DNA of 64,000 nt from Paremcibacter congregatus. GTDB taxonomy: Bacteria; Pseudomonadota; Alphaproteobacteria; Sphingomonadales; Emcibacteraceae. The stretch spans positions 2,883,501-2,947,500 of the forward strand of contig NZ_CP041025.1 in the NCBI RefSeq assembly GCF_006385135.1, in the 5' to 3' direction. Every line of letters begins with the position of its first letter. Positions within the stretch are counted from its first letter, which is position 1. Below the pieces are notes generated by a model, which saw only the letters and a program-made list of their open reading frames with translations, was not told where the DNA came from and ran no database searches. Positions 1 to 9,235 of this stretch are shown here, in pieces. Both the position numbers and the translations under genes were made by a program.

Positions 1-66
1 TTTTTTGAGCCTCAGACATCGCCCTAGCAGTTCAAAATACTATAGAAAACGATAGCGAGTAAAAAA

Positions 67-96
67 TTGACACCGCTCACTCATCGAGGGTATCGT
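67..96 (+). promoter_or_regulatory. Candidate promoter of hamAB
   Basis: A perfect -35 hexamer TTGACA (67-72) is followed after 18 bp by TATCGT (91-96), about 30 bp before the hamA start. A 6-bp inverted pair, ACGATA (49-54) and TATCGT (91-96), brackets it. The -10 match is modest, so this is a candidate only. Bases 1-126 contain no gene that can be seen. Confidence 0.35.
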
Positions 97-126
97 ATTT
101 TTATACATTTTTGAGATAGTAACTTT

Positions 127-1026
127 ATGAATCAAAAACTTCAGCCACAATTGAAAAACGCAGAAGAAATAAAAGCTATTCTAAAAGAGGTACCATTTTC
201 GTTTACCCTTAATGATGGCCGGAAAGTAAAGACTTTACTTGTTTATCTAACCTCAGAAAATAATGGAATTGGTTATTCAGAGTTTTTTAGAATAGTTAAA
301 GATGGGATACTTTCCAATTTTGTTTTTTCATGCTCCGAGGTCGAAAGAAAGCTTGGTCTTCAAAACAAGAAATCCGCTGAAGAACTTTTTGACAAAGCAA
401 TTCGCAAACTAAGTAAACATACTGCTAAGGGAGAGTTGGGGGAGTTGATACTTTTTACCTTACTGGATATCTACTTTAAAGCACCCAAAATATTGAGCAA
501 AATTTCCTTAAAAACAGCATCTAGAATACCGGTATTTGGGGCAGATGCCGTACACTGTCAATTTCATGATGAAAAACTTGAACTATATTTGGGAGAATCA
601 AAACTTTACAAAAATTTTGGACCAGCAGCGACATCAACGGCCACATCTATCAAAACCGCTAAAGATAAATATGCGTTTGAATTTGACCTAATAGATAGTC
701 ATATGGACTTCCCTAACATTGACGAAAAGTTTGAGTCGGAACTTTTAAATTTACTTAACCCCTTTTCTGGAATCGAGATATCTGATGTTATTCACTCTCC
801 TTGTTTTATAGGCTTTTCTGCACCAAGACTGATGTCTGACAATGTTACAGAGAGCGGCTTCATAAAAGACTATAAAAAATTGGCGGAAGTTTATATTGGT
901 GACTTTTTTCGTAAAGTTGAATCTGAGGAAATGGATATCAATAAAGTTTCATTGTTAATACTACCATTTACTTGTGTTGATGAATTAGTTGATGAATTTG
1001 TCACATATATGGGGATTCAAAATTGA
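127..1026 (+). CDS. hamA: HamA, Hachiman anti-phage system nuclease-like subunit (DUF1837)
   Basis: A 299-residue protein recognised as HamA of the Hachiman defence system (DUF1837). The family is known as a PD-(D/E)XK-like nuclease effector held in check by the HamB helicase. The sequence shows the matching core: a helix GELGELILF (102-110), then GAD with D140, then a strand ending GESK with E157 and K159, fitting the D...ExK pattern. The start ATG at 127 has only a weak ribosome binding site. It is translationally coupled to hamB, whose TTG start overlaps the hamA stop as TTGA. The gene is AT-rich relative to the genes after 6.5 kb and sits in a tRNA-Thr island, which points to horizontal transfer. 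The family call rests on recognised sequence and gene pairing, not a search. Confidence 0.85.
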   Translation: MNQKLQPQLKNAEEIKAILKEVPFSFTLNDGRKVKTLLVYLTSENNGIGYSEFFRIVKDGILSNFVFSCSEVERKLGLQNKKSAEELFDKAIRKLSKHTAKGELGELILFTLLDIYFKAPKILSKISLKTASRIPVFGADAVHCQFHDEKLELYLGESKLYKNFGPAATSTATSIKTAKDKYAFEFDLIDSHMDFPNIDEKFESELLNLLNPFSGIEISDVIHSPCFIGFSAPRLMSDNVTESGFIKDYKKLAEVYIGDFFRKVESEEMDINKVSLLILPFTCVDELVDEFVTYMGIQN

Positions 1027-3533
1027 CCGAATTGTTAAATAAACTTGCGAAAAAAATTATCCAGAGTGATGAATACCAACTAAATAGCGGTATTTTGTTT
1101 GACTCATATATTCAGAGCTTAACGTCTACAAATGAACCTATCGGTAGAGGAGTCATCAAAAAACTGATTTCATCTGCTCAAATATTCTATATGTCAGAAA
1201 AGAGAAATATTAGAAATGAAGGCGCGATATTACTATCGATGATGTTAGATATATGTGGTGATACCTATAAAGAAATATTACCTATTGCTAACAATATATT
1301 TGTGAATTCAGGTGATTTTCCAAATATTCAACTTCTTTGCCAGCGATTTCCAGAGCTTGATTTCAAACTCAACTTCTATTCAGAAGCACAAAACGAGTTT
1401 AGAGAAACACTGAACACTGTTTTAGAGTTGGACTTCCCACTAACTGATTTTCAACGTTTGTTATGGGAAGACCTTTCAAAGGGCTATGACACAATCACAT
1501 CTGCGCCAACTTCAGCAGGTAAAACACATGTTATTTTAAATTACTTACTCAATAAAGTAGCAAAAAGTGATGGCTCATTCGCCGCTATCATTGTTCCTAC
1601 TCGGGCGCTAATTTCTGAGGTAGCAGGAAAAATATATGAAATTGCAAAAGACGGTGGGTATGACAACGATATCGAAATTTGCACTATTCCTAAAAAGGAA
1701 CTTTTTGCTAACAAGACCTTCTTTGTGATGACGCAGGAACGATTACATGAAATCTTATTACTTGGCGACCTAACGTTTGATTATTTATTTATAGATGAAG
1801 CACATAACATCTCTGACAAAAGCAGGGGGGTATTGCTACACCTCACTCTCGAAAAAATGCTTGAGGATAGTTATCCTCAAATAATTATTAGTATGCCATC
1901 ATCAAATTACCAAGATTCATTTTCGACTATTTTTAAAGATATTAAGTTCAAAAAGGAAATAACTCAAATTTCTCCTGTTACCAAAATTATTATGTCAATA
2001 AAACTAAAAGGTTCAAACTTAGTTATATCTAGAAATAATTCTACAAATATTAAAATTATTCCAAAAGGATTTATCAAGACAGATTTTGCTGACATCATAT
2101 GTAAGTTAGGTAAAGGTCAAAGCAATATCATTTACCGAAATAAAACTAATGATTGCGAAAATATTGCTAATAAAATTTCTTCAAGAATCACAGAAACAAC
2201 ACAAAATGCGCTTTTAGAAGAAGCCGCTAACTATGTAGAAGAGTTCGTGCATAGTAAATTTTCACTGGCAAATAACCTTAGAAAAGGTGTTGCTTTTCAC
2301 TATGGACCTTTACCTAGTTCAATCAGGGTTTTGGTGGAAAATCTAGTAAAAGAGGACCACGTTAAGTTTATTGTATGCACAAGCACACTTGCCGAAGGAG
2401 TAAATTTACCCGCAAGAAACCTTTTCTTAAAAGACCCTATTCAGATCATCCCATATGAAAAATCTGAACAGATCGAAGCCGTTAAAATTAACAACATAAC
2501 CGGACGAGCAGGAAGAATGTTACAGCACTTTGGTGGTAATATCTTTCTCATTGAGCCGGACAAATGGAGATTTAAAGATTACTTTAACAACGAACAAGAG
2601 GAAGAAGATAAAGTACCTACATACTTTAAATCAATAAATGAAGAATTTGAAATTATAATTAGAGCTTTAAAAGGAGACTATGATCATGATGAGAGAGATC
2701 AATATAGATTTTACACCATAGCAAACAAGTTAATTAGGGAGTTTGCTAACAATAAATTAGACAAAACCTTAAATGCAGACGAACTTAATATTGGAAGAAA
2801 AAAACGAGCTTTATTGCTTGATAATATAAAGTTAGCCCATGACTCTCTAAGAGTTCCCGCATTTACTTTAGAAGCCAATCCAACTGTAGGTTATATTCAA
2901 CAAAATAAATTATTTAATTTTCTTAACAAGCAAAAACAACTAGAAGATTGGGTTTTACCTCATCCTAAGTCAGGTAGTTTATATGACACTATGTTAAGGA
3001 TTTGTCAAAAATTGATAGAGTTTGGCGTCTACCAACCAACCGCAGATAACAATCCGGAACATATTTGCATAATCACTAAAAAGTGGATTCTAGGAAATAG
3101 TCTTAAGGAGATTATATCTGAGCAGATAGCGTGGAATATAAGGAGGGCTAAACAAAATTCTGAAAAACCTAAAAGCGTCAATACTTGTGTTAGAAACGTC
3201 ATAAAAGCCATCAATAATGATATAAGGTTTCGTTTGTCAAATTCCCTAAAGTGCTATCAGCTTATTCTTCAGACTATTTTAGTAAATAAGAATGTTGAAC
3301 TTTCTAATGTAAAATTACATTCCTTCATGGAGATCGGTGCTTGTGATGACAGAATGATTAACCTGATCAATATGGGGCTATCTAGAGAAGCAGCCAAAGA
3401 AATCGATGATAAGCTGGTGAAAAAAGAAACAATTTCTTCGCGAAAGCAACTATTTGATTTGTTGAGAAAGGATAGATTAAAAACTATTCACTCTATCACA
3501 AAAAAAGAGATACTTGAGTTATTCAGTGAATAA
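1023..3533 (+). CDS. hamB: HamB, Hachiman system superfamily 2 helicase
   Basis: An 836-residue DEAD/DEAH-type superfamily 2 helicase, the sensor/regulator partner of HamA. Visible motifs: motif I APTSAGKT (161-168), motif Ia around VPTRAL (191-196), motif II DEAH (258-261), a TSTLAEGVNLPA segment (453-464) and motif VI ITGRAGRM (492-499). The motif I and VI forms are of the Ski2/Hel308-like type usual for HamB. The C-terminal third is charged and has no motif I can name. The start is TTG at 1023, with GGGG about 8 nt upstream (in 1009-1014), overlapping the hamA stop by 4 nt. Known role: with HamA it senses foreign or damaged DNA and releases the nuclease, giving abortive protection. It converges with the gene at 3537, leaving only 3 bp between stops. 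Confidence 0.85.
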   Translation: MTELLNKLAKKIIQSDEYQLNSGILFDSYIQSLTSTNEPIGRGVIKKLISSAQIFYMSEKRNIRNEGAILLSMMLDICGDTYKEILPIANNIFVNSGDFPNIQLLCQRFPELDFKLNFYSEAQNEFRETLNTVLELDFPLTDFQRLLWEDLSKGYDTITSAPTSAGKTHVILNYLLNKVAKSDGSFAAIIVPTRALISEVAGKIYEIAKDGGYDNDIEICTIPKKELFANKTFFVMTQERLHEILLLGDLTFDYLFIDEAHNISDKSRGVLLHLTLEKMLEDSYPQIIISMPSSNYQDSFSTIFKDIKFKKEITQISPVTKIIMSIKLKGSNLVISRNNSTNIKIIPKGFIKTDFADIICKLGKGQSNIIYRNKTNDCENIANKISSRITETTQNALLEEAANYVEEFVHSKFSLANNLRKGVAFHYGPLPSSIRVLVENLVKEDHVKFIVCTSTLAEGVNLPARNLFLKDPIQIIPYEKSEQIEAVKINNITGRAGRMLQHFGGNIFLIEPDKWRFKDYFNNEQEEEDKVPTYFKSINEEFEIIIRALKGDYDHDERDQYRFYTIANKLIREFANNKLDKTLNADELNIGRKKRALLLDNIKLAHDSLRVPAFTLEANPTVGYIQQNKLFNFLNKQKQLEDWVLPHPKSGSLYDTMLRICQKLIEFGVYQPTADNNPEHICIITKKWILGNSLKEIISEQIAWNIRRAKQNSEKPKSVNTCVRNVIKAINNDIRFRLSNSLKCYQLILQTILVNKNVELSNVKLHSFMEIGACDDRMINLINMGLSREAAKEIDDKLVKKETISSRKQLFDLLRKDRLKTIHSITKKEILELFSE

Positions 3534-3536
3534 ACA

Positions 3537-4397
3537 CTATTTTTTTTCTAAGTAGTCAATCAATGCCTTATTAAGTACTTCTATTGCTGTATTCTCATCA
3601 ATAAACTTATTTCGAGTGGCTATTTCTATTTTATAATTTAAAAAAGCATTTACAAAGTCCAAATAAGTTCTTTTGCCCTCACCGTCGACACCCTTGACTT
3701 TTAAAACTGCACATCCTTCATGTTCAGAAAGATAATTAATTATTTCTATAATACTGTCTTTTGAAATCCCTCCAACAACAAAATCGTTACACTCTAAAGT
3801 TACAGCTAATTGAGTGTTAATGCCAATATAAGGGGCTGTCTTTTTTAAGCCTTGGATGATTTGTGGTGCATCGTCTGATATATTAGAAAAATACGAAGAA
3901 AGAAAACTAAATTGAAGATTATGATACTCAGCTAAAACATAATTTTCTTGCTCCTTTGGTATCAAATTTAGTTTTATTCGATCCGTACGGTCACTACTAA
4001 ACTGTTCTAACAATATCTTACCAACTGCTTTGATACTCCCGCTTGGTCCCGATGTGAATCCCAACAACATCTTCCTATCAGGAACTACAAAAAAGAAATA
4101 CGGGTCCCCAATAATCCCCTGATTCAAAGATACTCCGGTTATTTTACCATCATTAGTTGCTTTTGTTTGCCATGTATTTCTTTCCCTTACAACCGTAACA
4201 GCATAGGCAGTTGTATTTGTAAAAACTTGTTCATTAAATATCTTAATTAAGTGCTTTTTTGATTTTAAATTAAAAATCTTTGTACTTAAACTTGCCTCTT
4301 TATTTGCTTTAAAGTTCGAAATAAAAGTTGTAAAGAAATCCTCATGGGCATCAATAGAATAAAAGTAAGTAGTTATATTTTTTTTTATTCGGTTCAT
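3537..4397 (-). CDS. Unrecognised island protein, convergent to hamB
   Basis: A 286-residue protein that I do not recognise. The preferred start is ATG at 4397 with AGGG 7 nt upstream; a TTG six codons earlier is possible. There is no signal peptide, no membrane segment and no cysteine cluster. The middle (about 70-115) looks beta-rich with conserved-looking aromatic and glycine residues (RERNTWQTKATNDGKI, then GDPYFFFVVPDRKMLLGFTSG). The C-terminal 70 residues look helical and charged and end in LEKK. Lysine-rich, AT-rich composition matches hamAB and the integrase, so it travels with the island. Its position between a defence system and an integrase makes a defence or island-maintenance role possible, but nothing in the sequence proves it. 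Confidence 0.6.
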   Translation of the reverse strand: MNRIKKNITTYFYSIDAHEDFFTTFISNFKANKEASLSTKIFNLKSKKHLIKIFNEQVFTNTTAYAVTVVRERNTWQTKATNDGKITGVSLNQGIIGDPYFFFVVPDRKMLLGFTSGPSGSIKAVGKILLEQFSSDRTDRIKLNLIPKEQENYVLAEYHNLQFSFLSSYFSNISDDAPQIIQGLKKTAPYIGINTQLAVTLECNDFVVGGISKDSIIEIINYLSEHEGCAVLKVKGVDGEGKRTYLDFVNAFLNYKIEIATRNKFIDENTAIEVLNKALIDYLEKK

Positions 4398-4519
4398 ATT
4401 TCTACCCTTAAGCAAATCAGTCCTATTTCAAGACCGTTTTCCCTCTTCAATATTGAAGAAGGAATTAAATTCAAATGGCCACCTACACGAAATATTGCAT
4501 CCCACCTATAATCTCTATT

Positions 4520-6184
4520 TTAATTTAGTTTATTTCTACATTTCTTTTCACCGTTCAATTCAAAGAACGGTTTCACATTAATCAACACATCATCAAAACT
4601 CAACTTACAAATCTCTTTGTACATTTTAGCAACAGAAACACCGTGTCTATACCTAGCACCTGCAGACTTATTCATTTTGCTGGTTTCTGAATCGATAGAA
4701 TGACCAGTGATCTGATAACTAATATTTGGTTGTGCTCCAACTTCCTCCATTTCGGTAGAAAAAGTGTGCCTAAAATTATGAAAGTCTTTCATTTGATTAA
4801 CAGGAGTTGATATACCAACTTCATACTTAAATCCTGTTTGTCGACATTGTTTCTTGTCATAGCAACCATTAAACCAACGAGAGAGGTTCTTATGATACCC
4901 GCCATTTGTTTTATCAAGCGACAACCCTTTAAATAAACGGTGCGGTAAAAGCTGGTTTTCCCATTGGTATCGAGGTTTTCGAAATAAATTTACAAAGTCT
5001 AAAAATCCCAATTTTATTAACGTAGGGTGTATCGGAATCTCTCGCTCTTTAGTTGTTTTCAAGTGCTTGTCGGGTGAAGACAAATTATGACTAATACAAC
5101 TAATACCATCCTCAACGATGATATCAGAAACCCGTAATTGACTAATTTCATTCTCCCTACTTCCAGTAAACAAGGCCAATAATGGTGCCCAATATTGATA
5201 AGGATGAAGAAATTCCCCTTCTGTAAATATTTCATGGGAAAAAATTCCAATGAGCTCATCGGATGAAAAAGGAATACGATCTTTCTTATCACTTTTCTTC
5301 ACTTTATAAAAGACAGCAGGGCTCGTGAAATAATTTTCTAGTCTTGAATTATAATGTCCAATAGCAAAATCAAACAACGTTCGACAACTGGTTAGGTGAT
5401 CATTTTTTGTAACATTGCTAATTAATACTTTCTCACCTTTTAAAGTTCTAGACCTTTGATTTAATTTCTCTCGATATGCTCTCAAGTTTGATTGAGAAAA
5501 CTCATTTACGTCAATATTTCCAATACACTTAATAAAAAAATCAATATGTGATTTCATTTTTCCCCTAGTTTTAGGCCTTACCTCTCCAATTTCATCATTT
5601 AAATATTCTTGCAAAAGATCAGATAAAAGCGTTTTTTGGCTTTGGTTTTCATTTTGAACAACAGTGTTCTTCGCCTCAGAATGAACCATTTTATTTAGAA
5701 TAGTTTCAATTTCTATTGCGTTCTTTCTCTTGCAAGAATTTTCAATTTTCTTTCTGAGTTCCTCTAAGTTATTTAAATCTTGATCAACATATCCTAGCAA
5801 TCCCCCCTCTTTTATATATATTAGTTCCTCCCCAATGTGTTCTATTATCCTTTCAAAGTCTGGTGTTCTAAAATGCACAGATTCTTGCTCCCAAGGATCT
5901 GCACCAGCTATATAATCTCTATATTCTTCAATTATTGAATTTAAACTTTTTTCTCTATCCACCAGCCCCTCCAGTTTTGCGCTCTTGATCTTATATAGTG
6001 TTTTCTGTGTAAACAATGAAAGCGATTGAACTCGGAGTTTAGCGGCATTCAAATCCTTTGTCATTAAGGAGAGGTATATCCATTTTTTTGCAAAGGGAAA
6101 ACGTAGAGCATACCAACTGGGGAGGGTATATCTGAAATAATAGGTACCGAAATTTGACTGAGACAAATAACGAATTTGCTGCAT
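4520..6184 (-). CDS. Tyrosine site-specific integrase of the genomic island
   Basis: A 554-residue tyrosine recombinase (counted from ATG 6184; an in-frame TTG at 6223 would add 13 residues). The N-terminal region YLSQSNFGTYYFRYTLP resembles the DUF6538-type arm-binding domain found in many proteobacterial island integrases. A SAM-like core-binding domain spans about 185-290. Catalytic residues seen are Arg in TGSREN (343), His-x-x-Arg in HNFRH (469 and 472), His in TGHS (495) and the tyrosine nucleophile in KMYKE (522). The gene lies against the 3' end of tRNA-Thr with its 5' end toward the tRNA, the usual layout at an attachment site. It probably catalyses integration and excision of the AT-rich island to its left. 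All catalytic residues are present, so it looks functional. Confidence 0.9.
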   Translation of the reverse strand: MQQIRYLSQSNFGTYYFRYTLPSWYALRFPFAKKWIYLSLMTKDLNAAKLRVQSLSLFTQKTLYKIKSAKLEGLVDREKSLNSIIEEYRDYIAGADPWEQESVHFRTPDFERIIEHIGEELIYIKEGGLLGYVDQDLNNLEELRKKIENSCKRKNAIEIETILNKMVHSEAKNTVVQNENQSQKTLLSDLLQEYLNDEIGEVRPKTRGKMKSHIDFFIKCIGNIDVNEFSQSNLRAYREKLNQRSRTLKGEKVLISNVTKNDHLTSCRTLFDFAIGHYNSRLENYFTSPAVFYKVKKSDKKDRIPFSSDELIGIFSHEIFTEGEFLHPYQYWAPLLALFTGSRENEISQLRVSDIIVEDGISCISHNLSSPDKHLKTTKEREIPIHPTLIKLGFLDFVNLFRKPRYQWENQLLPHRLFKGLSLDKTNGGYHKNLSRWFNGCYDKKQCRQTGFKYEVGISTPVNQMKDFHNFRHTFSTEMEEVGAQPNISYQITGHSIDSETSKMNKSAGARYRHGVSVAKMYKEICKLSFDDVLINVKPFFELNGEKKCRNKLN

Positions 6185-6263
6185 TTTTGTAAGCCCTTTT
6201 TGTAGGACCAATAACAACAACAAACATCAACACATATTAATGTATTGTTTTATATAGATAAAA

Positions 6264-6279
6264 TGAAAATAATGGTGCC
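6264..6279 (-). other. Probable right attachment boundary of the island at the tRNA-Thr 3' end
   Basis: Composition changes sharply here: AT-rich integrase and noncoding DNA to the left, tRNA-Thr and GC-rich genes to the right. The tRNA 3' end is intact, as expected when an element integrates at a tRNA and rebuilds it. On the minus strand the junction reads GGCACCATTATTTTCA, identical over 16 bases to the tRNA-Phe 3' end and flank at 15037-15052. The second copy of the attachment core should lie left of the window; I found no duplicate of the tRNA-Thr 3' segment in 1-6263. Confidence 0.45.
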
Positions 6280-6347
6280 GCTGGGGAGAATTGAACTCCC
6301 GACCTCGTCATTACCAATGACGCGCTCTACCACTGAGCTACAGCGGC
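6273..6347 (-). tRNA. tRNA-Thr (anticodon GGT)
   Basis: Read on the minus strand from 6347: 7-bp acceptor GCCGCTG pairing with CAGCGGC, D arm GCTC/GAGC, anticodon stem CGTCA/TGACG with loop TTGGTAA (anticodon GGT), T arm GGGAG/CTCCC with loop TTCAATT, discriminator A and an encoded CCA (6273-6275). All arms pair. The 3' end faces the integrase and marks the island insertion site. Confidence 0.95.
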
Positions 6348-6549
6348 CCGGATCATGGGCCAGATAAAAGTGGGCGTCCGCCACATCCTCTATCAGAATG
6401 GCGCGGAACATGCCATAGCTTTTGCCCCTGCGCAAGCGCTAAAATTTAATTATTTGCGATTATTATTTTTTGCCCTTAAATTAGCCCGAATTGCCCACGA
6501 TATTCGTATCGAACCGGCACGACAAAAGACGTTTTCGAAGGACTGGGAT

Positions 6550-6708
6550 ATGACCAAAGCGGAAAAGAAAAAACAAAAACAGGACCGACTGGTCCAGGCG
6601 TTAAGAGATAACCTGAAACGCCGCAAGCAGACAAGTACGCCCGGAACATCCCCAAAAGAGACCGCAAGTCCTGGTCAGGATCAACCGGGAGAGACGTCAA
6701 AAGACTGA
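6550..6708 (+). CDS. Small basic conserved hypothetical protein
   Basis: A 52-residue, highly charged protein: a lysine/arginine-rich start (MTKAEKKKQKQ), a short helix RLVQALRDNLKRRK (13-26) and a Pro/Ser/Thr/Gly-rich tail. ATG 6550 has AAGGA 8 nt upstream. Small proteins of the form 'RLxxALRxNLxRRK' before dcd or murA are familiar in alphaproteobacteria, which supports a real gene. The role is unknown; composition suggests nucleic-acid or ribosome contact, which is inference. Longer readings of this frame back to 6355 are less likely because they run into the tRNA flank and lack a ribosome binding site. Confidence 0.6.
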   Translation: MTKAEKKKQKQDRLVQALRDNLKRRKQTSTPGTSPKETASPGQDQPGETSKD

Positions 6709-6712
6709 CCCC

Positions 6713-6740
6713 GCGGCAAGCGCTTGTCGCGCCCCTTTTT
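6713..6740 (+). terminator. Rho-independent terminator candidate
   Basis: A GC-rich hairpin GCGGCA/TGTCGC (one G-T pair, loop AGCGCT) is followed by GCCCC and five T. It sits 4 bp after the small basic gene and before dcd. Confidence 0.45.
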
Positions 6741-6792
6741 CTGGGGTACATAATAACAAGAACATTACATCATTTAGTTTAAGGATTCCCAC

Positions 6793-7347
6793 ATGAGCAT
6801 CATGTCCGACAAATGGATCAGAGAAAAAGCCCTTAGTGAAGGCATGATTACGCCTTTTGAAGATCGCCAAAATCGCGACGGGGTGATTTCCTACGGTTTG
6901 TCGTCCTATGGCTATGACGCCCGGGTATCAACTGAATTCAAGATTTTTACCGATGTGGATTCGGTCACGGTCGACCCAAAAAATTTCGCAGATGCCAGTT
7001 TTGTCGACCGGCCGGGAGAAACCTGTATCATCCCGCCGAACAGTTTCGCGCTGGCCCGCACCGTTGAATATTTCAAAATCCCGGAAGATGTGCTGGTGAT
7101 CTGTCTCGGCAAATCCACCTACGCCCGGTGCGGCATTATCGTTAATGTCACCCCGCTAGAGCCCGGCTGGGAAGGCCATGTGACCCTGGAATTTTCCAAC
7201 ACCACCCCCTTGCCCGCCAAAATTTATGCCAACGAAGGCGCCTGCCAGTTCCTTTTCTTCCAGGGCAACGAACCCTGCGAAGTTCCCTATAACCTGCGGT
7301 CAGGTAAATATATGGGGCAAACCGGCGTAACGTTACCAAAACTGTAA
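6793..7347 (+). CDS. dcd: dCTP deaminase
   Basis: A 184-residue dCTP deaminase, the usual family length. It converts dCTP to dUTP in cytosolic pyrimidine nucleotide synthesis. Visible family segments are [10 protein letters not shown] (36-45), the catalytic/binding stretch [24 protein letters not shown] (98-121) with its glutamate at the end of TPLEPGWEG, and the C-terminal [14 protein letters not shown] lies upstream of ATG 6793; a second ATG at 6802 is possible. It precedes murA by 9 bp and probably shares its transcript. Confidence 0.93.
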   Translation: MSIMSDKWIREKALSEGMITPFEDRQNRDGVISYGLSSYGYDARVSTEFKIFTDVDSVTVDPKNFADASFVDRPGETCIIPPNSFALARTVEYFKIPEDVLVICLGKSTYARCGIIVNVTPLEPGWEGHVTLEFSNTTPLPAKIYANEGACQFLFFQGNEPCEVPYNLRSGKYMGQTGVTLPKL

Positions 7348-7356
7348 GGCCTGTTT

Positions 7357-8646
7357 ATGGAAAAAATCATTATCGAGGGCGGTCACCGTCTGGAAGGCCA
7401 ACTGCCGATCAGTGGCGCCAAGAACGCCGCCCTGCCGCTGATGTGCGCCGGTCTGCTGGCAAAAGACGGCCTGACCCTGCATAACCTGCCTCACCTTGCG
7501 GATATCCGAACTCTTGCCAGCCTGCTCATCGAACTCGGCAGCAACATCAGTTACGAGGAAGAAGGCTGGGACATCGGCAGCGGCCAGACGGTCACCATCG
7601 CCGCCCCCACCATCAAAAGCACCACCGCCCCCTATGATATGGTGCGCAAGATGCGCGCCTCCATCCTGGTGCTCGGGCCCCTGCTCGCCCGCGAAGGCGA
7701 GGCCATCGTCTCCCTGCCCGGCGGCTGCGCCATTGGCAACCGGCCGATTGACCTGCATCTGAAGGCCTTTGAAGCCATTGGCGCCACGATCGAACTAAAA
7801 GACGGTTATGTGCGCGCCTCCGGCAAACTCACCGGCGGCACCGTGCATTTCCCGATCGTATCTGTCGGCGCAACCGAAAACATCCTGATGGCCGCCTGCC
7901 TTGCCCAAGGGGTAACGATCATTGAAAATGCGGCCAAAGAACCCGAAATCACCGACCTCGCCCACTGCCTGATCGCCATGGGCGCTAAAATTTCCGGTAT
8001 CGGCACCGCCCGTCTGGAAGTCACCGGCGTCCGCGATCTGCATGCGGCGGAATATACCGTGATGCCGGACCGGATCGAAGCCGGCAGTTACGCCGCCGCC
8101 GCCGCCATGACCGGGGGCGAACTGGAACTCATCGGTGATCATCTGGAAGCCGGACTTGCCGGCTCGCTTGATATATTGAAACAGGCCGGATTGACCTTCA
8201 CCGAAACCGATCGCGGGTTGATCGCCCGGCTCGGGACCGACAGGATTATCGGCATCAATGCGGTGACGCAACCCTATCCCGGTTTTCCCACCGACATGCA
8301 GGCCCAGCTGATGGCCATGATGACCCTGTGTGACGGGGCCTCGGTGATTACCGAGACCATTTTCGAGAATCGCTTCATGCATGTGCCGGAATTATCCCGT
8401 ATGGGCGCCGATATTACCGTTAACGGCTCCACCGCCACCATCCGCGGCATCAAACGTCTATTGGGCGCGCCGGTGATGGCGACTGACCTGCGTGCGTCAA
8501 TGTCGCTGGTACTTGCGGGCCTTGCCGCAGAGGGTATAACAGAAGTAAATCGTATTTATCATCTGGACCGGGGCTATGAACGTCTGGTACAAAAGCTGGA
8601 GGCCTGCGGGGCGAAAATCTCCCGCGTCAGGTCGGACGGCGTCTAA
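7357..8646 (+). CDS. murA: UDP-N-acetylglucosamine 1-carboxyvinyltransferase
   Basis: MurA, 429 residues, catalyses transfer of enolpyruvate from PEP to UDP-GlcNAc, the first committed step of peptidoglycan synthesis. Family marks: K22-N23 in SGAKNAALP, the PEP-reactive Cys124 in [10 protein letters not shown] (so this form should be fosfomycin-sensitive), the FPTDMQAQ motif and the C-terminal [17 protein letters not shown]. Length and motifs are complete. It is followed by the DUF2948 gene in the order usual for alphaproteobacteria. Confidence 0.96.
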   Translation: MEKIIIEGGHRLEGQLPISGAKNAALPLMCAGLLAKDGLTLHNLPHLADIRTLASLLIELGSNISYEEEGWDIGSGQTVTIAAPTIKSTTAPYDMVRKMRASILVLGPLLAREGEAIVSLPGGCAIGNRPIDLHLKAFEAIGATIELKDGYVRASGKLTGGTVHFPIVSVGATENILMAACLAQGVTIIENAAKEPEITDLAHCLIAMGAKISGIGTARLEVTGVRDLHAAEYTVMPDRIEAGSYAAAAAMTGGELELIGDHLEAGLAGSLDILKQAGLTFTETDRGLIARLGTDRIIGINAVTQPYPGFPTDMQAQLMAMMTLCDGASVITETIFENRFMHVPELSRMGADITVNGSTATIRGIKRLLGAPVMATDLRASMSLVLAGLAAEGITEVNRIYHLDRGYERLVQKLEACGAKISRVRSDGV

Positions 8647-8672
8647 CGCCACATTAATTCAGGGGAAGTAAG

Positions 8673-9158
8673 CTGCAAAATCTCAGGCTCCGTGCTGAAG
8701 ACATCGAAGACATTGTCATCATGGCCTCCTACCTTCAGGATGCCATCACAATGATGCGCGACATAGTCTACCAAAGTAAAAGCCGCCGCTTCGTCATCAT
8801 GCTTAACCGTTACGTCTGGGAAAATCGCTGCCCGGACACCGGGGCGGTTCTGGAAGGGGCCCCGTCCCCCTGCAGCCGCATTCGCACCGGGCTGCATTTC
8901 GAAGATGTCCTGAAAATCACCAGTCAGAACATCGCCGTTCAGGCCAAGGAACATCCGATGGAACTGCTGTCAATTGACGCGGCGGAACTGAAAGACGGCA
9001 CCTATCACGTGGACTTTGTCTTTTCCGGCGAAGGGGTCATTCGCCTGCAATGCGAAACCATATCGGCCCAGATGCAGGACATTGGCGCTCCCTGGCCGGC
9101 AAAATGCCACCCGAAACATGAGATTCTAGACATTTTGCAGGACGAAAATATCGAATAG
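8673..9158 (+). CDS. DUF2948 family protein, apparently with a CTG start
   Basis: A 161-residue DUF2948 protein of unknown function, found between murA and his genes in alphaproteobacteria. The first ATG in frame (8721) would remove the conserved N-terminal block that reads LRLRAEDIEDIVIMASYLQDA. Upstream of it the frame is open back to a TAA at 8655 and contains no ATG, GTG or TTG. A strong AGGGG (8661-8665) sits 7 nt before CTG 8673, which would start the protein M-Q-N-L-R-L-R. I therefore place the start at CTG. The rest contains a SRRFVIMLNRYVWE strand pair and is rich in charged residues, with no membrane segment. Confidence 0.8.
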   Translation: MQNLRLRAEDIEDIVIMASYLQDAITMMRDIVYQSKSRRFVIMLNRYVWENRCPDTGAVLEGAPSPCSRIRTGLHFEDVLKITSQNIAVQAKEHPMELLSIDAAELKDGTYHVDFVFSGEGVIRLQCETISAQMQDIGAPWPAKCHPKHEILDILQDENIE

Positions 9159-9235
9159 AGCGATTCAACACTGGATAGTTCCGACACAATTTCGTACAAC
9201 GAAGCGATTTTTTAAGAATTTCAGGAGTGAATCAG

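Noticed and set aside
6250-6435. Open frame across tRNA-Thr and its flank
   Set aside because: It reads through the tRNA itself on the same strand; such frames are common annotation artefacts.
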